This document shows positions 34,609 to 47,265 of a stretch of DNA of 64,000 nucleotides, piece after piece. Position numbers and translations under genes: made by a program. Source of the stretch: Copromyces sp. CBS 386.78 (lineage: Eukaryota; Ascomycota; Sordariomycetes; Sordariales; Sordariaceae); NCBI GenBank assembly GCA_030685235.1, contig MU839095.1, forward strand, positions 496,001 through 560,000. Direction: 5' to 3'. The notes under the pieces are model-generated. The model saw only the letters and a list, made by a program, of their open reading frames with translations. It ran no database searches and had not been told where the DNA came from. Each line of letters starts with the position of its first letter. Within the stretch, counting starts at the first letter, position 1.

Positions 34609-34676
34609 ATTAATAAGCGTAATAATTATACGTAGGGGTATAGCCTCTAAAATAATAAGTTCGATTCCTATATTAA
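34609..34676 (+). other. Possible RIP-mutated tRNA-like sequence
   Basis: A B-box-like AGTTCGATTCC lies at about 34,658-34,668 inside a T-arm (ATAAG-TTCGATT-CCTAT) that pairs fully if one A is read back to G. About 17 bases upstream TAGGG...CTCTA can form an anticodon stem with a 7-base loop GTATAGC. Further up CGTA...TACG can form a D-stem around an AT loop, with an A-box-like AAGCGTAATAA. The acceptor stem is AT-only and pairs imperfectly. It could be a tRNA relic, the head of a tRNA-derived SINE, or chance. Confidence 0.28.
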
Positions 34677-34939
34677 TATTTATATTATTAATTCTTCTTT
34701 TTAATAATTTAAACTTTTTTTAAAAAAGGAAGGGGAATAAATATAGTTAAATAAAAAAAGGTTTAAAACGGGATTATCAACGTACTTTTATACCTCTTAA
34801 TTCATTACCTTCCCTAACTTCTTTTTATTATTATAATTTTTAAAATAGTAAATTCTAATATACTACTATCTTCTTTGGCTTGCCGGCCTTAGCCTTTTCT
34901 AATATATCCTCCTAATTCCTTAATTTTTTTTATTTCCTT

Positions 34940-35165
34940 TATAACCCTAATATCTCGTAATTCTATAATTTATATTATTTATAGCTTACGTTTTTTATAG
35001 TTTACGTCTTTTACAATTTATATTTCTTTTATAATAATATTTTTTATAATTTATATTTCTTATAACTTATTCTTTTTATAATTTATATTTTAACAGCTTA
35101 CATTTTCTACAATTTACAACTTTTACAATTTATATCTTTTTATAATCTATATCCTTTATTTAAAT
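34940..35165. repeat. Degenerate AT-rich tandem repeat
   Basis: Repeated TTTTATAATTTATATTTC / TTTTACAATTTATAT units of about 18-21 bp, imperfect, beside the 3' end of the Gypsy fragment that follows. Short A/T units make the exact copy number uncertain. Confidence 0.55.
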
Positions 35166-35169
35166 ATTT

Positions 35170-38112
35170 CTTTTTAATAGTAGCGACGGCGGCTATATTC
35201 TTACTACTTACCTAATTAATCCTTATTACCCTAATTTTTAAACTTCCTTTCGAACGTTTCCGCTATTGCTTTTACTTTTCGTATTCTATTAATAACTCCG
35301 GGCAATTTAAATTTTCTTATAATACCTATTTATTCTTATTTTCCGAATACCCTTTCTATTTTACTTAAAACTACTAATTTTATTTTAAACCGATATATTT
35401 TATAATTTTTTTAATTTCGTACTATTCTTCGTCTCCTTTAATATTTATTATTTCGCCCCGGAGTACTATTACTATTAGATTACTGTAATATAATTCTAAT
35501 AAAGTAATAAAGAATATTAAATAAATATAGTAATAATTAGGGAAGTTTAGGCGGTATACTATTTTCTTATCGCTAATTACTTTGGTAATTTAGAAAGGCC
35601 CTAAGAATTTATCTAATAATTTCTAATTTAAACGCCTTTATTTAATATTTTTAACGTTAAAAAAAACCTAATTTCCTACTTCGAATTCTTTAACTATATA
35701 CAACTTATTATACTACTTCGCATACCCCTTATTAGCCGCCTTCAATACTTTAATAATATTAACACAACCCTAAATAAATTCTTTAATATAATCGGTAGCG
35801 GCGTTAAATAATATATTTCTTTAACTTCTCTTTAAATCGGCCGGCCTTTATAAATAATACCCGAATAATAATTTGGATAAAAATTTCCTAATAGTAATAT
35901 AAAAATAATTATTATATATTTATTATATTAATGCTAATTTCTTTACCTAATTACTTTACTTTAAGTTATAGAAGATACGAAAATAAAATTCGAAGTTTTA
36001 ATTTTAGCGTTCAATTTAGCCGTCCGTTTAAAGATATTATATAATATTAAAACGGCATTAAATTTCTAAAAATTCGTAATAGGTCTTTTAGAAAAAGTTT
36101 ATAAAGAAATTACCCTAATTAAAAATAATAGAATTAAATAAATTAAATTATTGAAAAACGTACTATTAAAAAAATAAGCGAACTATTTAGCGTTAATAAT
36201 CTTCTATATCGGAATATAAAGGGCGAACTTAGTAAACCGGTCTATAATAATTAAGACGGCGTTGTAAATTTAATTTAATATAAAATTGGACGACGGCGGT
36301 AATTTAGTAATAAAATCGTAGGAAATATTTTACTAAAGGATAATAAAAACGGATAAAAATATTAAGAGCCTATAAAATTAGTAATTTCGTAATTTCGCTT
36401 TTTAATAAACTAAATATTAATATACGTATATTTTAATATTAATAGCGATAGTTAGCTAATAATAGAATTAATTAATCCTTTTAAAGGTTTTCCATTATCT
36501 TAAATAACCGGTAATAATATTATTGTAATAAGCGTATAAAAATTCTATATATAAATACTTTAAAATATAAATTTAATAATTATAATATAAGACTTTATTT
36601 TCCCCTATCCTTTAATTCTCTATTCTACGCCCTTTCCCTAATTCCTTCTACGTTTCTTCTAAAACGAATAGATCTTCCTTTTACGCTTCTACTATTTATT
36701 AATTTAATAGTGGTAATAATTCTTCCTCTTTTTTCACCCTTATAATAATAATATACGTACTTATTTACCCGATAATAGTACTATTCGTCTTCCCTCTCTT
36801 CATAATAGCGTCCTTATTTATAAATTTTACTTTCTTCCTTAGCGTTTCTTTAAATTTATTTTCGTTAATATATTTTCTACGCTTCCTTCCTTTCTACTCC
36901 TAAATATCGTCCTCCTATTCTAATCCTTATATTAATTCGTTTTCTTTACTATTTTCGTTCTATTCCCTCCACTCTACTATTATTTTTTATATCTCTTTCC
37001 TAATTAATAATACTCTTCTAACGTTTCCTTTTAATATAGAATTTTCTTTTATCGCCCTACCCTTCGCTTCTCTTTCTTCGAATATTTTTAATAATAAATA
37101 ACTATCCCCTAATATATTTATTACTTTATATAATTATAACTTCTTTAATAACCCGTCCGCCGGATTTAATTTCCCTATTTAATATTTAATATTAAAATTA
37201 TATACTATTAATTCTAACGCTTAACGACTTTACTTTGTATTAACTTTATCCTTATTCTAGAAATATTAAAAATTTAAATAATTTATAATTATTAAAAACG
37301 GCTCGTCTATATATAATAAATATTATTTCTACACTTTTAACGCTCTAATAATAATTAATAATTCCCTATCCCTAACGCTATACCGAATTTCCTCCGGCGA
37401 TTTCTTCTTTAAAAAGAATATAATAGAATATTACCGAATATTATATAATTATATTAATACTACCCTAATTACGAAATTTAATACGTCCGTTTCTACTCGG
37501 ATAAATAATAACAGATCGAAGTACTTTAATATAAATACTTCCTAAAATAGCTATTTTAATTCTTCGAACGCTGCCTTCGCTTTATTTAATAATTCGAATA
37601 GCCGTCGTTTATTTCCCTTTAACAATTCTATTAATAGCGCTATTACTTTAGAATATAATATTATAAATTATTGGTAAAAGTTAATAAACTTTAAAAAAAC
37701 CTAGATATTATAAACGTTTGTTGGAGTTTCCTAATCCGCAATTGCTTTTACTTACTCCGGGTTTATCGAAATACCCTCCGGTAATATAATATAATTTAAG
37801 AATAGTACTTTTTAAATATAAAATTCGTATTTATTTAAATTAATATAGAAATTATATTTGTATAATCGTTAAAAGACTTCTTTAACGTACTTATAATAAT
37901 CTTCTTTATTTTTACTATAAATTATAATATTATTAAAATAAATAATATAAATAGTATTAATTAATTTTATTAAAATATTATTAATGTATATTTAAAACGT
38001 CGCCGGAATATTAATTAACTTTATAAATATAATTAAGAATTCGTAATACCCGTACTTCGTATAAAATGCCGTTTTTTCTTCATTTCCCTACTTAATATAA
38101 ATATAATAGTAG
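35170..38112 (-). mobile_element. Chromovirus-type Ty3/Gypsy fragment (pol only)
   Basis: Minus-strand frames read, in order from right to left: RT (KYGYYEFLI, then IPATF, then IYFNNIIIYSKN near 37,945-37,908), RNase H, and integrase. The integrase ends in VGNQVFFNVKNIK, then LLDKFLGPF near 35,620-35,596, then VYRLNFP, followed by a chromodomain-like stretch with EEQYEIEKI and KGYSEN near 35,440-35,338. The catalytic Asp pair of RT has mutated to Asn. The fragment stops abruptly at about 38,112 within RT, so gag, protease and the N-terminal part of RT are missing. LTRs were not found. It is a different lineage from elements 1 and 2. Confidence 0.8.
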
Positions 38113-38320
38113 TGAAATGGAGCAAAACCACACCAACAAAGGAACGAGGCTACACCACACAAACTTACATGGCGAGGAGCAGATCCAGAGCTGATAATCT
38201 TGTCCGTAGAATTGGATAGAGTTATCAAATTACAGCTATAAAACTACTAAAAGGAAAGACAGAAGGTAAAGCAGAGCTTTACCTCTATATTTTTCTTAAG
38301 ATAGCGAAGTACGAATTTGG
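38113..38320. other. Island of non-RIP composition inside the isochore
   Basis: About 200 bp with frequent CpA and TpG (for example GGAGCAAAACCACACCAAC and ACATGGCGAGGAGCAGATCC), in contrast to both sides. It begins exactly where the Gypsy RT frame stops. It may be a single-copy fragment or a low-copy element; identity unknown. Confidence 0.6.
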
Positions 38321-41300
38321 AGGTCGGTATTAAAGAAAATAGAAAGTACTTTACGAATATAATTAAAGATTTTAAAAGGGAGTATTATAAAGATTTTAAA
38401 AATATTGGTATTTAATTTGTTATTTTCTACTTATTTAGTTATCTATAGTTTAAAAGGGAATACTATCCTTCTTATGCTTTTCTATCTTTAACCCTATTTA
38501 GCCCTAGAATAGATCCGTTCCTTAATATCGTAGCTCTACAAATATTTTAATATTTATTCTAATAAAATGCCCTAATTCAAATCTTCCCTTTAGAAGTAAT
38601 AAAAATATACTGAACCACTTCTGTATTACAAATTTAAATATTCGATAAAGGAAAAGAAGGATGAAAGATATAAGGTAAAGGCGTTAATTTATACTACGCG
38701 AAAAAATTAAAGGATATAAATAATTAATTTACTAAATATTATAATTTATTTACTACTTTTACTTCCGTACTTTCTTTATATATTTTACGCGTTATTTCGC
38801 TATACGCTCCTTTATTTTCTTGTTTTTTTTAATAGCTACTTTTTTATCCGCTTCTTTCTTTATTATTTCTTTAGTTTTCGGACGAATTCGATCTAAAATA
38901 CCTTAAACCCTAATTATATTAAATTTAGTTAAGAAGGGTAATTGTTATTTAATTTGTAGTTTATACGTTAGTATATACTTCTCTTTTATCGTTATTATTA
39001 AGCGGTCTTTCGCGAAGTTAAAAACGGGTAAGAATAATTTAATTTTATGCTTAATTAATAATACGAAATAATTAATTAAAAACCGGTCTTCGTTTATTAA
39101 TATGCGGATTTACTCTTCGTTTTTTTCCTTCTTTAACCTTTTTTTCAATTTTAACTTCTTAAGAATATTTAGTAAAATAATTTTAGTAATAGTCGTTTAC
39201 GCTTCTAACGTTCGAAGGGTATTAAAATAATCGATATATTCTTTATTAGAGAAATCTTTTTTAGGGCTATCTTTTTTCTTTTTTAATATAAAAGAAATTC
39301 TAATAATAGGGGCAAATCCTTAATTTAAGAAGTTGTATAAAGTAATTTCGTCTTTTTAATCGTTAACGATAAGAATTATTTTTCCGGTTTTAATATTTAG
39401 CCCGGTATAAATTAGTATTTTCAATTCTTTATTAAAGATAATCCTATACGTTTTTCTAATTAATATAAATAGGCTATAGTATAAATCCGCGTATTCTTTC
39501 TTTTTTATTAATTTTTCTATAGAGCTCTCCTACTTTATTTTTATATAATTGTAGGCTACCTTTATTTATTACCGAACTATAATAAATTCTAATTATTTGA
39601 AATTATTAAATTATATTTATAATCGCTAATACTTTTTATTTTCCTAGGGGATTAGTAATATATAAGAAGGATCTTTACTAATTAAGTATTAATCTGCTCG
39701 TCTAATTTTTAAAAAAAATATCCTAATTACTTCTAAAACTTAAAGTCTGTAAATCTATATTATTTCTTACTTTAAAAAAGTTATATCTAATTATATTATT
39801 TCTACGTGTATTCTCCTCAAATTTATATCGAAATATCTATAATTTATACGGGCGAAGTCTATATACGTAAAGCGGATCCGCCAAACCCTTTCCTTAAAAT
39901 AGCTAAAATTATAATAATATTATACGTATTCTAATTAATTAAAAATAGCCAGCGAAAAGTAATTATTATAGTAGATAAATAAGTATTATTATTATATTAT
40001 TAATAAGAAAGCTTCAACGCCTTTACCCGTTGCTATAAATTTCTAATCTATTCCTACTAGTATTTCGGCGTTTAAGGGGGTATAAATCTAATCGCCGAGC
40101 TTTCTTAATATCTATACTAATACTATATAAATTAAAATATTATTAAATTATTATTTAATATTAATATAATATTATAAATTTATTATACCGAATATATAGG
40201 TATATTAAATTATATAATTAGGCTAATTTAATATTATCGGCTAATCGTTAAGCGGGAATAAATCCGTTCCGAAAATAAAATCGTATGTAACGATATTTAT
40301 TTTACAAAATAATATTTCGAAAGGTAATATATTTTCTTCGTCCAACGCTCTATCTAATTTATATTTTAAGAACCGTTAATTTATAATTAATAGTAGATTT
40401 CTAGGCTCTTCTAAACGAAGAGGGTAAACCTCGCCTTTACTAATATTAATATCGCTCTAAGTCTCGGCCTCTCTTATTTATCGCCTCCTACTATATTCGG
40501 TATTTAGTCCCCAATCCTCCGATTTAGTACTTTTATAAACGTATTCTATCGCCTATATTTTTATATTTATAATATTATACTATAATCTTTATTTAATATT
40601 TAAAAAGAAGGTTCTAATCCGTTTGTAATTGTTTTCTAAAAAGAAAAAGGGTTGTAGCTTACTTCCGTAATAGCGTGCGCTTATTATTTATATTCTTCGA
40701 AAAAAAAAAAAAAACTTTCTTAGTATTTGAAAAATATAGACGTATCGTACTTTAATAATATAATATTATCCTATAGTCGTCGTCGGTCCTCTAAATACCC
40801 TTTTAGTATAAATCCGCCTACTAAATACTTTATATCCTAATTATTTTATTTTTATAAATACCTATTTACTTTTTATTTCTATTTAAGAACCTTCCCGCCC
40901 TTATTACTTAAATAATATATTTCCTTATTATTTATACTATAATCCGCGCTTACAACTCCTATACCTTCCTCTTTCGTAGTAAATCCGCTCTTCCTCTTTC
41001 TTTTCCTCTTTTTTCCTATATTTCTTTTGCAATTATCGCGAATTCTTTATTTCTACAACCTAAATTCCACCTTTTCTTCGTAATAATCAATCTTTTACTA
41101 TATCCAATAATAATTCTTAATCCTAGGCTAATTTAATTTAGGAGACTATTTAACGTAGTAATCTACCTTCCGGTTAGGAAGGTAATAATTTATAGCCTAA
41201 TATTAATATAATAACCTTATCCTCCTTTATTAAAAACCTTCTTATTATTCCGGAAGTACTTTTAATCCCCGTTTACCCGTTTAAAATTAGTAATAACCCT

Positions 41301-43203
41301 TTGTACTTTAACGAGCGCTACAATAGTAAGAAATAATTCTTATTAAAGGTTTATATAAACCTAATTACTGGTCTAGTCCTTTTTAACGCCCTTTAGGGTA
41401 TAAAATACAATAAGAATAGCGAAGTCTTTATAAGTAAGGTATAAATCTTTATCCTAATTAAACCTATCTTTACTAGCTATTTATATATAGAATAGATTCT
41501 TCTATCTAATAGGAAGGACTTTATTAAATTTACTGATACTTTCTATTTCGCTGCTTAATATAAGTCCGTATTAGAATAGTATATTAACGTTCGAAATTTT
41601 AATACTTATCTTATATAATAAATTTTTGTCGAAAAGAAAAGGGTATAGCTTTAGGGGTATTATAGTGTTTATATACGTACTAAAAAGGAATATATTTTTA
41701 ATTTATTTATTTAGGCTTTTAGTCTTCCGTATAGATCCGCTCCTTATTATTATTAATTTCTTCCTTTATTAATTTTCTTCTAATAATAAATATCCTTATT
41801 CTTATTGCCTTATTAAAGCGTAAAAATTATTTACTTTTATTTTTTCTAATAATAATTAATAGGAGATTATAAATATTTAATTACTGTTTATTAACTATAT
41901 TTCTATATTAGGCAATGTAAAGGGGGGGATTTATAGTAATTACGCTTAGGATATTAAACGGGTTAACGAATATATTTACTTAGTAATTAATTTGTAGGAG
42001 TTTAAGGCCCTTATTGAAAAGTAATTTAAAATGAAAAATATTTTTAAAATTATAAAGAATAATCGTAGCTAGGGCGGCGATTTTTTAACGATTAATAGTA
42101 TTCCTTAATTAAAATAGGGTTATACTAATTAGTGCGTCCTTTATAATAAAAAATTTTAGGTTAACTATACCTTATTTAAATATTAGTAATTTAGCCTTAG
42201 GGGGAAGGGGTTCGTATTTAGAGGCAACCATCGTTCGCAATTGGATTTCAATAAGGAAACCTCCTTCTAAGGAAATAACGATAAGGACGATAAAAGTAAT
42301 ACCGGTAAGGATAATAGCGAGGAGGAAATCCCCTCCTCTATTAATAAAAAATATAAGGATAAGGCTAAGGATAATATCGATAGTAGCGTAGCGAAATAAT
42401 AAGTTACGTAGGCGGTAAAGGATATAGAGAGAATTACGTTATTAAGAAAATTCTAGGAAGATATAAAAAATGCCCCTAAAGAGTTTGCTAAAAGGAAGGA
42501 GATCTCCTCTATAAGCAATAAGGATTTTAATAAGGGTTTTAAGGGCGATAGTAATAGTAGTAATATAAAGGCGGAACTAGCTAAAGCGAGGGTTAAAATT
42601 ATAAAAGCAAGAAAACCCAACACTTCTAAACTATATCCTAAGAAAATTATTAAGTATAAGGAATAGTAAGGATCCCTTCTACTAGCGATTGAAGTAGTAT
42701 AAAAATATTGAAGTCTAAGTGCCAAAGGAATCGGGGGGTATTTCCTATATATAAGTAAAAGAATAATAAAAAGAAACGATTGTAAAAAAATTTCCAATAA
42801 TGAGATAAGAGTCTTCCTTTAATACTTTCTTCCTTTAGTACGGATCTATACTTAACTACTTAGTATTTTAGTCTTCCCTTCGAAAATAGGCAAATATTAA
42901 TCGACCACTTTCGTAATAATAAATCTAAATTATAATAATAATAAGAAGGAAAAAGAAATATAAAAGGGAAAAGGGCAATATAATATATAATAAGAATACT
43001 AATATTTTAGTCCTTTAGTTTAGATCTACTCCTACCTAGGAATATAATTCCCTTTAGTAAAGAATAAATTAAGAAATTTATATTATAGAATTAGCGGGAA
43101 CTTCCATTAGTTAATTAATATATAAGTAAAATAAAGATAAAGGAAAAATAAAAGGAGTAATAGAAATAAATAATAAAATAAAATAAAGTATAAAGGAAAA
43201 ATC
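38321..43203. other. RIP-degraded sequence with two unidentified coding relics
   Basis: On the minus strand from about 40,560 to 38,700 a frame recurs that is open apart from TAA/TAG at likely Gln sites (with DFIFGTDLFPLND and ISFILKKKK). On the plus strand about 41,950-42,700 encodes a charged, Lys/Glu/Ser-rich frame. I recognise neither. Short motifs near TAGATCCGCTCCTT recur at about 38,505, 41,725, 42,845 (inverted) and 43,030. The boundaries of any element here are unclear. Confidence 0.4.
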
Positions 43204-43218
43204 TATTTGTGGACGAGG
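43204..43218. repeat. Target-site duplication of the LINE, left copy
   Basis: TATTTGTGGACGAGG, identical to 49995-50009. A 15-bp exact match in sequence this AT-rich is unlikely by chance, as it includes GTGGACGAGG. Confidence 0.88.
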
Positions 43219-43289
43219 AAAACGACGCCGAAACCGGAAACGCCGATTTCTAGTTAGGAAGTGCTCCAAAACGAAAACCGACAACGGCA

Positions 43290-43574
43290 ATGGATTTAAG
43301 AGGGTTATTTACCCCCTCCGCGATATCCTACGACGACCGTAGCGATAGCGTTGAGCCGTCGCTACCGATGATAATTAATAAAAGTGCGAGTAGGTTCGAA
43401 AATAGCGTTTATAACCCTTTTAGAAGTATTTTAAAATATAACGACTTCGACGCTATATTTATTATAAAGATTTCGGAGAAAACGGAAGAAAATAATAAAA
43501 CTATAAAGAAATTTATTACTATAGCGAATAAAACTATAGATTACGCCGCCGTATCGACTAATAACCGTCGCTAA
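43290..43574 (+). pseudogene. LINE ORF1, open 5' part
   Basis: Ninety-four codons still open: MDLRGLFTPSAISYDDRSDS... to the TAA at 43,572. It is probably the N-terminus of a longer ORF1, since downstream at 44,385-44,460 a frame reads YFKYTARFYR, a stop at a Gln position, then EDIYNRYNKVKYKGP, a CCHC zinc-knuckle pattern with Cys changed to Tyr. Functional translation is not expected. Confidence 0.65.
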
Positions 43575-46379
43575 ATTCGAGAATTCCTTTTCGAATTCGC
43601 GAAAATTTCTATAAAGAAAAGTAGGTTTAAAATGCCTAAGGTAAATAAAACCGCCGAAACCTAATTTATTATTAAGAAGGATATTAATAATTTAAAGAAA
43701 TTTATTTCGAAGGAAATAAAAAAAAACGTTTAAGAAGCGTCGAAAAAATAAATTAATATTATTTAAAAGTCGCCGAATAAAGTTAACGCTACCTTCTATT
43801 ACTTACTTATTATTACTATTAAGAAATTTATCCCTTCTAACTACGAACGCTAATTTATTATTAAAGGGGCTTAAATTATTGCCGAATTTACTATATATTC
43901 GAATAATAATATAAAATAAACCGTCGAAAGCGTTTTAAAGGAAAATCCGTATAAAGTAGTCCGCGCAATTATTAAAATAATAACGAATAAAAACTATATA
44001 ATTATTTTCGACGAATTAATTAAAAATTAATATTAAAAATATTAAATTTAAGTTAAAATAATCTTTAGAAAAAAGGTTATTATATTTTTAAATATTATAA
44101 CCGTTTTAATTAAAGGAATCCCGTAAATTAATATTAACGTAAAATAATCCGAATTGGTTATATAGGAAATAAAGGCGAAAAATAAAGAAGTGGAAATTAT
44201 TTGGATTAAATTTTAAAAAAAATACGAAGAGGAGGAGAGAAGAATATTCTTAGTAGAAATTATAATTACGAAGGTTATAATTTTCTTTGAAAAAAAATTT
44301 TTCTTTTAAAACGGTGGCGTATATATATATAAATTATTCTAAACTATAATTTCCGCTTAATAATATTTTAAATATTAATATTTTAAATATACGGCGAGAT
44401 TTTATCGTTAAGAGGATATTTATAACCGTTATAATAAAGTTAAATATAAAGGGCCGCGTATAAGAGAAGAAAATTACCCTTCGAATAAAAATAGTTCTTT
44501 AATCTTTTATAAACTGTATAGGAAGTTAAAGTATTTCGCCTTCAATAAAAAAAGGTACCCATTCGTAAAAACGGCCTATATAAAAGTATTTATTAATTAC
44601 GCCGAAAAGCTTCGTAGTTTTACTACTTATAAAAAATTAATTAAACCGGTATTAAAATTAATAATAAAATTAAAAAAAGATATTATAATCCCTAACGCCC
44701 CCCCTAATTCCTATTTAATTACAATTTTAAAAAAATTATTTATAAGAGGAAGAAAAAGAGGCCGCCCTAAGAAAATTAGAAATAGTTTTCGGCCGAAACC
44801 CGTAAATATAAACCCGATAAATATTTATACCTACTCTTAGAATATAAATAATTATACTTATATTAATTTTATTATTACTACGCCTTCGGCTATTACTATT
44901 GTTTTTAAAGAACTGATACCCCCTTAGCCTACTATTAAATTAGAAGGAAGCCTCTTATAAGGTAATTAATAATTTAATTGAAAATATTCTATTAGAATAT
45001 AGGGAAATTATATAAGAGAAGGAAAATATTATTCGAATAAGAGGAGACTTATAATATTATAGTAATTTAAAAGTTGGGTAAGAATTTAAATAAGGATATT
45101 TACTAGCCGAAGGGTAGTAAATATTATAATATTAATTATTTAAAAAAGGGTAGAATAATAATTTACGTAAATAAAAAATAAAATTTAAAGGATTTAAATT
45201 TCCGAATTAAAAAGGATTAAGCTATAACGATATTAAAGAATTTATAAGAATTAATAATTATTTATTCTATTTACTCCCCTATTTTCCTCTAAAGTACGCC
45301 AGAATATTAATAAGGGTTTCCCCTCCTCGAATTCCTCGAAGAAAAACCCCCGGCCAATTAATATATAGCCGTAGGAAATTATAACTTTTATTACCCCAAT
45401 TAAAATTTAAAGAATAGGATTAATTTAAATACTATAAAATTACTTATATAAATACGGCGGTAAAGGTTCAACCTTATTACCCCCTACGGGGAATTAACGA
45501 AGTTTGGAAACGTAATTAGAGGAGAAAAAGACAGGATAATCGATTATATATAAATTTTATAGGGTATTGAAGCCGAATATTAGGGAATATAACGGTACGG
45601 GTAAACGGGTTCGGACTATTACCCTTAAAAAATCTAAATTTAAATAGGAAAAAAAAATAGGAAAGCAGAAATAGAGGAAGGGTTTAATTAAAATTTAATA
45701 AATATGGAAAAAATATAGGAAGCGGCGGAAAAAAGAATATCGATTTTAGAAGGGATCGAAATAGTAGAAGAGTTCGAATTAGGATTTAATAGGTTCGACG
45801 GCGAATTTATTAGTATTATAGAAGAATTCGTCCTATACCGAAAGAAAAGTCGGGGAAAATAAGCGGACTAGTAGAATTTAAAGTATAAAATAATAATAAA
45901 GGAAATATAGTAGAAATAGTAAACTTAATTTAAGAATTAAACGCTTTTAAATTAAAGAGAATTTATAAAGGCGGTAATAAAAAAGAAGAAATTTATTATA
46001 AAATTTAAAAAGTAAAATAGTATAACTATATTATAAACGTATTAAAAGACCCGAATAAACTTTAACTATTAGAGAGGTAGACTAAGATATAAAACTATTA
46101 CTTAATAAATCCGCTAAAATTACTACCCCTTAAATAAAATAAGCGGGCGAACGAAGTCAAAAACTATAATAGTAAAATAAATATTTTTACCAATTATTTT
46201 TTCCCGAAAGTAGAAGTCCCGACAAGATATTTACTAAATTAAATTTAATTATTAAACAGCAATACCCTAATATTTATTAATAATTTAATTACCGAAGAGG
46301 ATATTTAGAAAGTTTTTTTAAAGATAGTACTTAATAAAGTACTAAGTATCGATTAGTTTTTAAATAAATTTCTAAAAAT

Positions 46380-47265
46380 ATATAGAAAACTATTTAAATA
46401 AGCGATAACGGCTTTCGTTATAGCGAACCTCCGGTTCGGATACTTCTCCTAACAGTTTAAGAACGCGAAAGTAATTATTTTCAAAAAACCTGGAAAAAGC
46501 GCCGAATAATAAAAATTAATTAAAATATAACGGCCTATATTACTTTTAAATAACGTCGGAAAAATCTTTAAAGCCTTTATAATTAAAAAGTTAATGTAAG
46601 TAGCGGAAAAATATAATTTCCTCCCGGAAGGTTAAATAAGTAATTAAATAAACCGTTTAACCGAATTCGCCGTCCGAATAATTACCGACGTAATTTATAT
46701 AATATAAAAATTCAAAGCGATAATATTTTTTATATTCTTTAATTTAAAAAGCGTATTTAATAGAGTTAATTATAAGTAATTCTTATATATATTATAGGAA
46801 ATATAATTCCCGAAATAAATCCTTTAATAGGTGAATAATTTCGTTACCAGAAGAAAAAGTTCTCTTTTTTTCGACAATAAAATTTCCTAACTTTATAATA
46901 TTATAATAAGCGTACTATAAAGTTCCCCCCTCTTATTAATCCTTTTTATTCTCTTTATTACCTTATTATATTATAAATTAATTACTATCTAAAATACAAT
47001 TACCGTTAATTTTACTAATAATATTAATATTATTACGGTAACTAAAATTATTAAAGAAAATTATCGGACGCTCTAAATAATATAGAATATTTATTCGGGT
47101 TAGGTAATTGAAAGAGGAATAGAATTCGAAATAAGTAAAATAGAATTTATATATTTTATACAGACGAAGGAATTAAGAACGGAAATTCTCTAAATTAAAA
47201 GAATCATATTTAAATTAATAGAGTCGATTAAATTCCTTAGGGTTTAATTAAATTGGAAATTCAAT
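46380..47265 (+). pseudogene. LINE ORF2 reverse transcriptase relic
   Basis: A plus-strand frame reads FKNAKVIIFKKPGKSAE, then RPILLLNNVGKIFKAFIIKKL, then EKYNFLPEG, matching the LINE RT start (K.GK....RPI.L......E..V...L). Further on LQSSPLLLILFILF corresponds to PQGSPLSPILF, and ITVNFTNNINI corresponds to the catalytic (Y/F)ADD segment at about 47,013-47,035, where both Asp have become Asn. It ends with SIKFLRV*LNW for the FLGV.L.W motif. Stops fall at TAA/TAG for Gln. Inactive. Confidence 0.82.

Noticed and set aside
42453..42797. Minus-strand 114-codon hydrophobic frame
   Set aside because: It is the shadow of a charged Lys/Glu-rich plus-strand frame in the same place, and its composition alone explains the apparent membrane protein.
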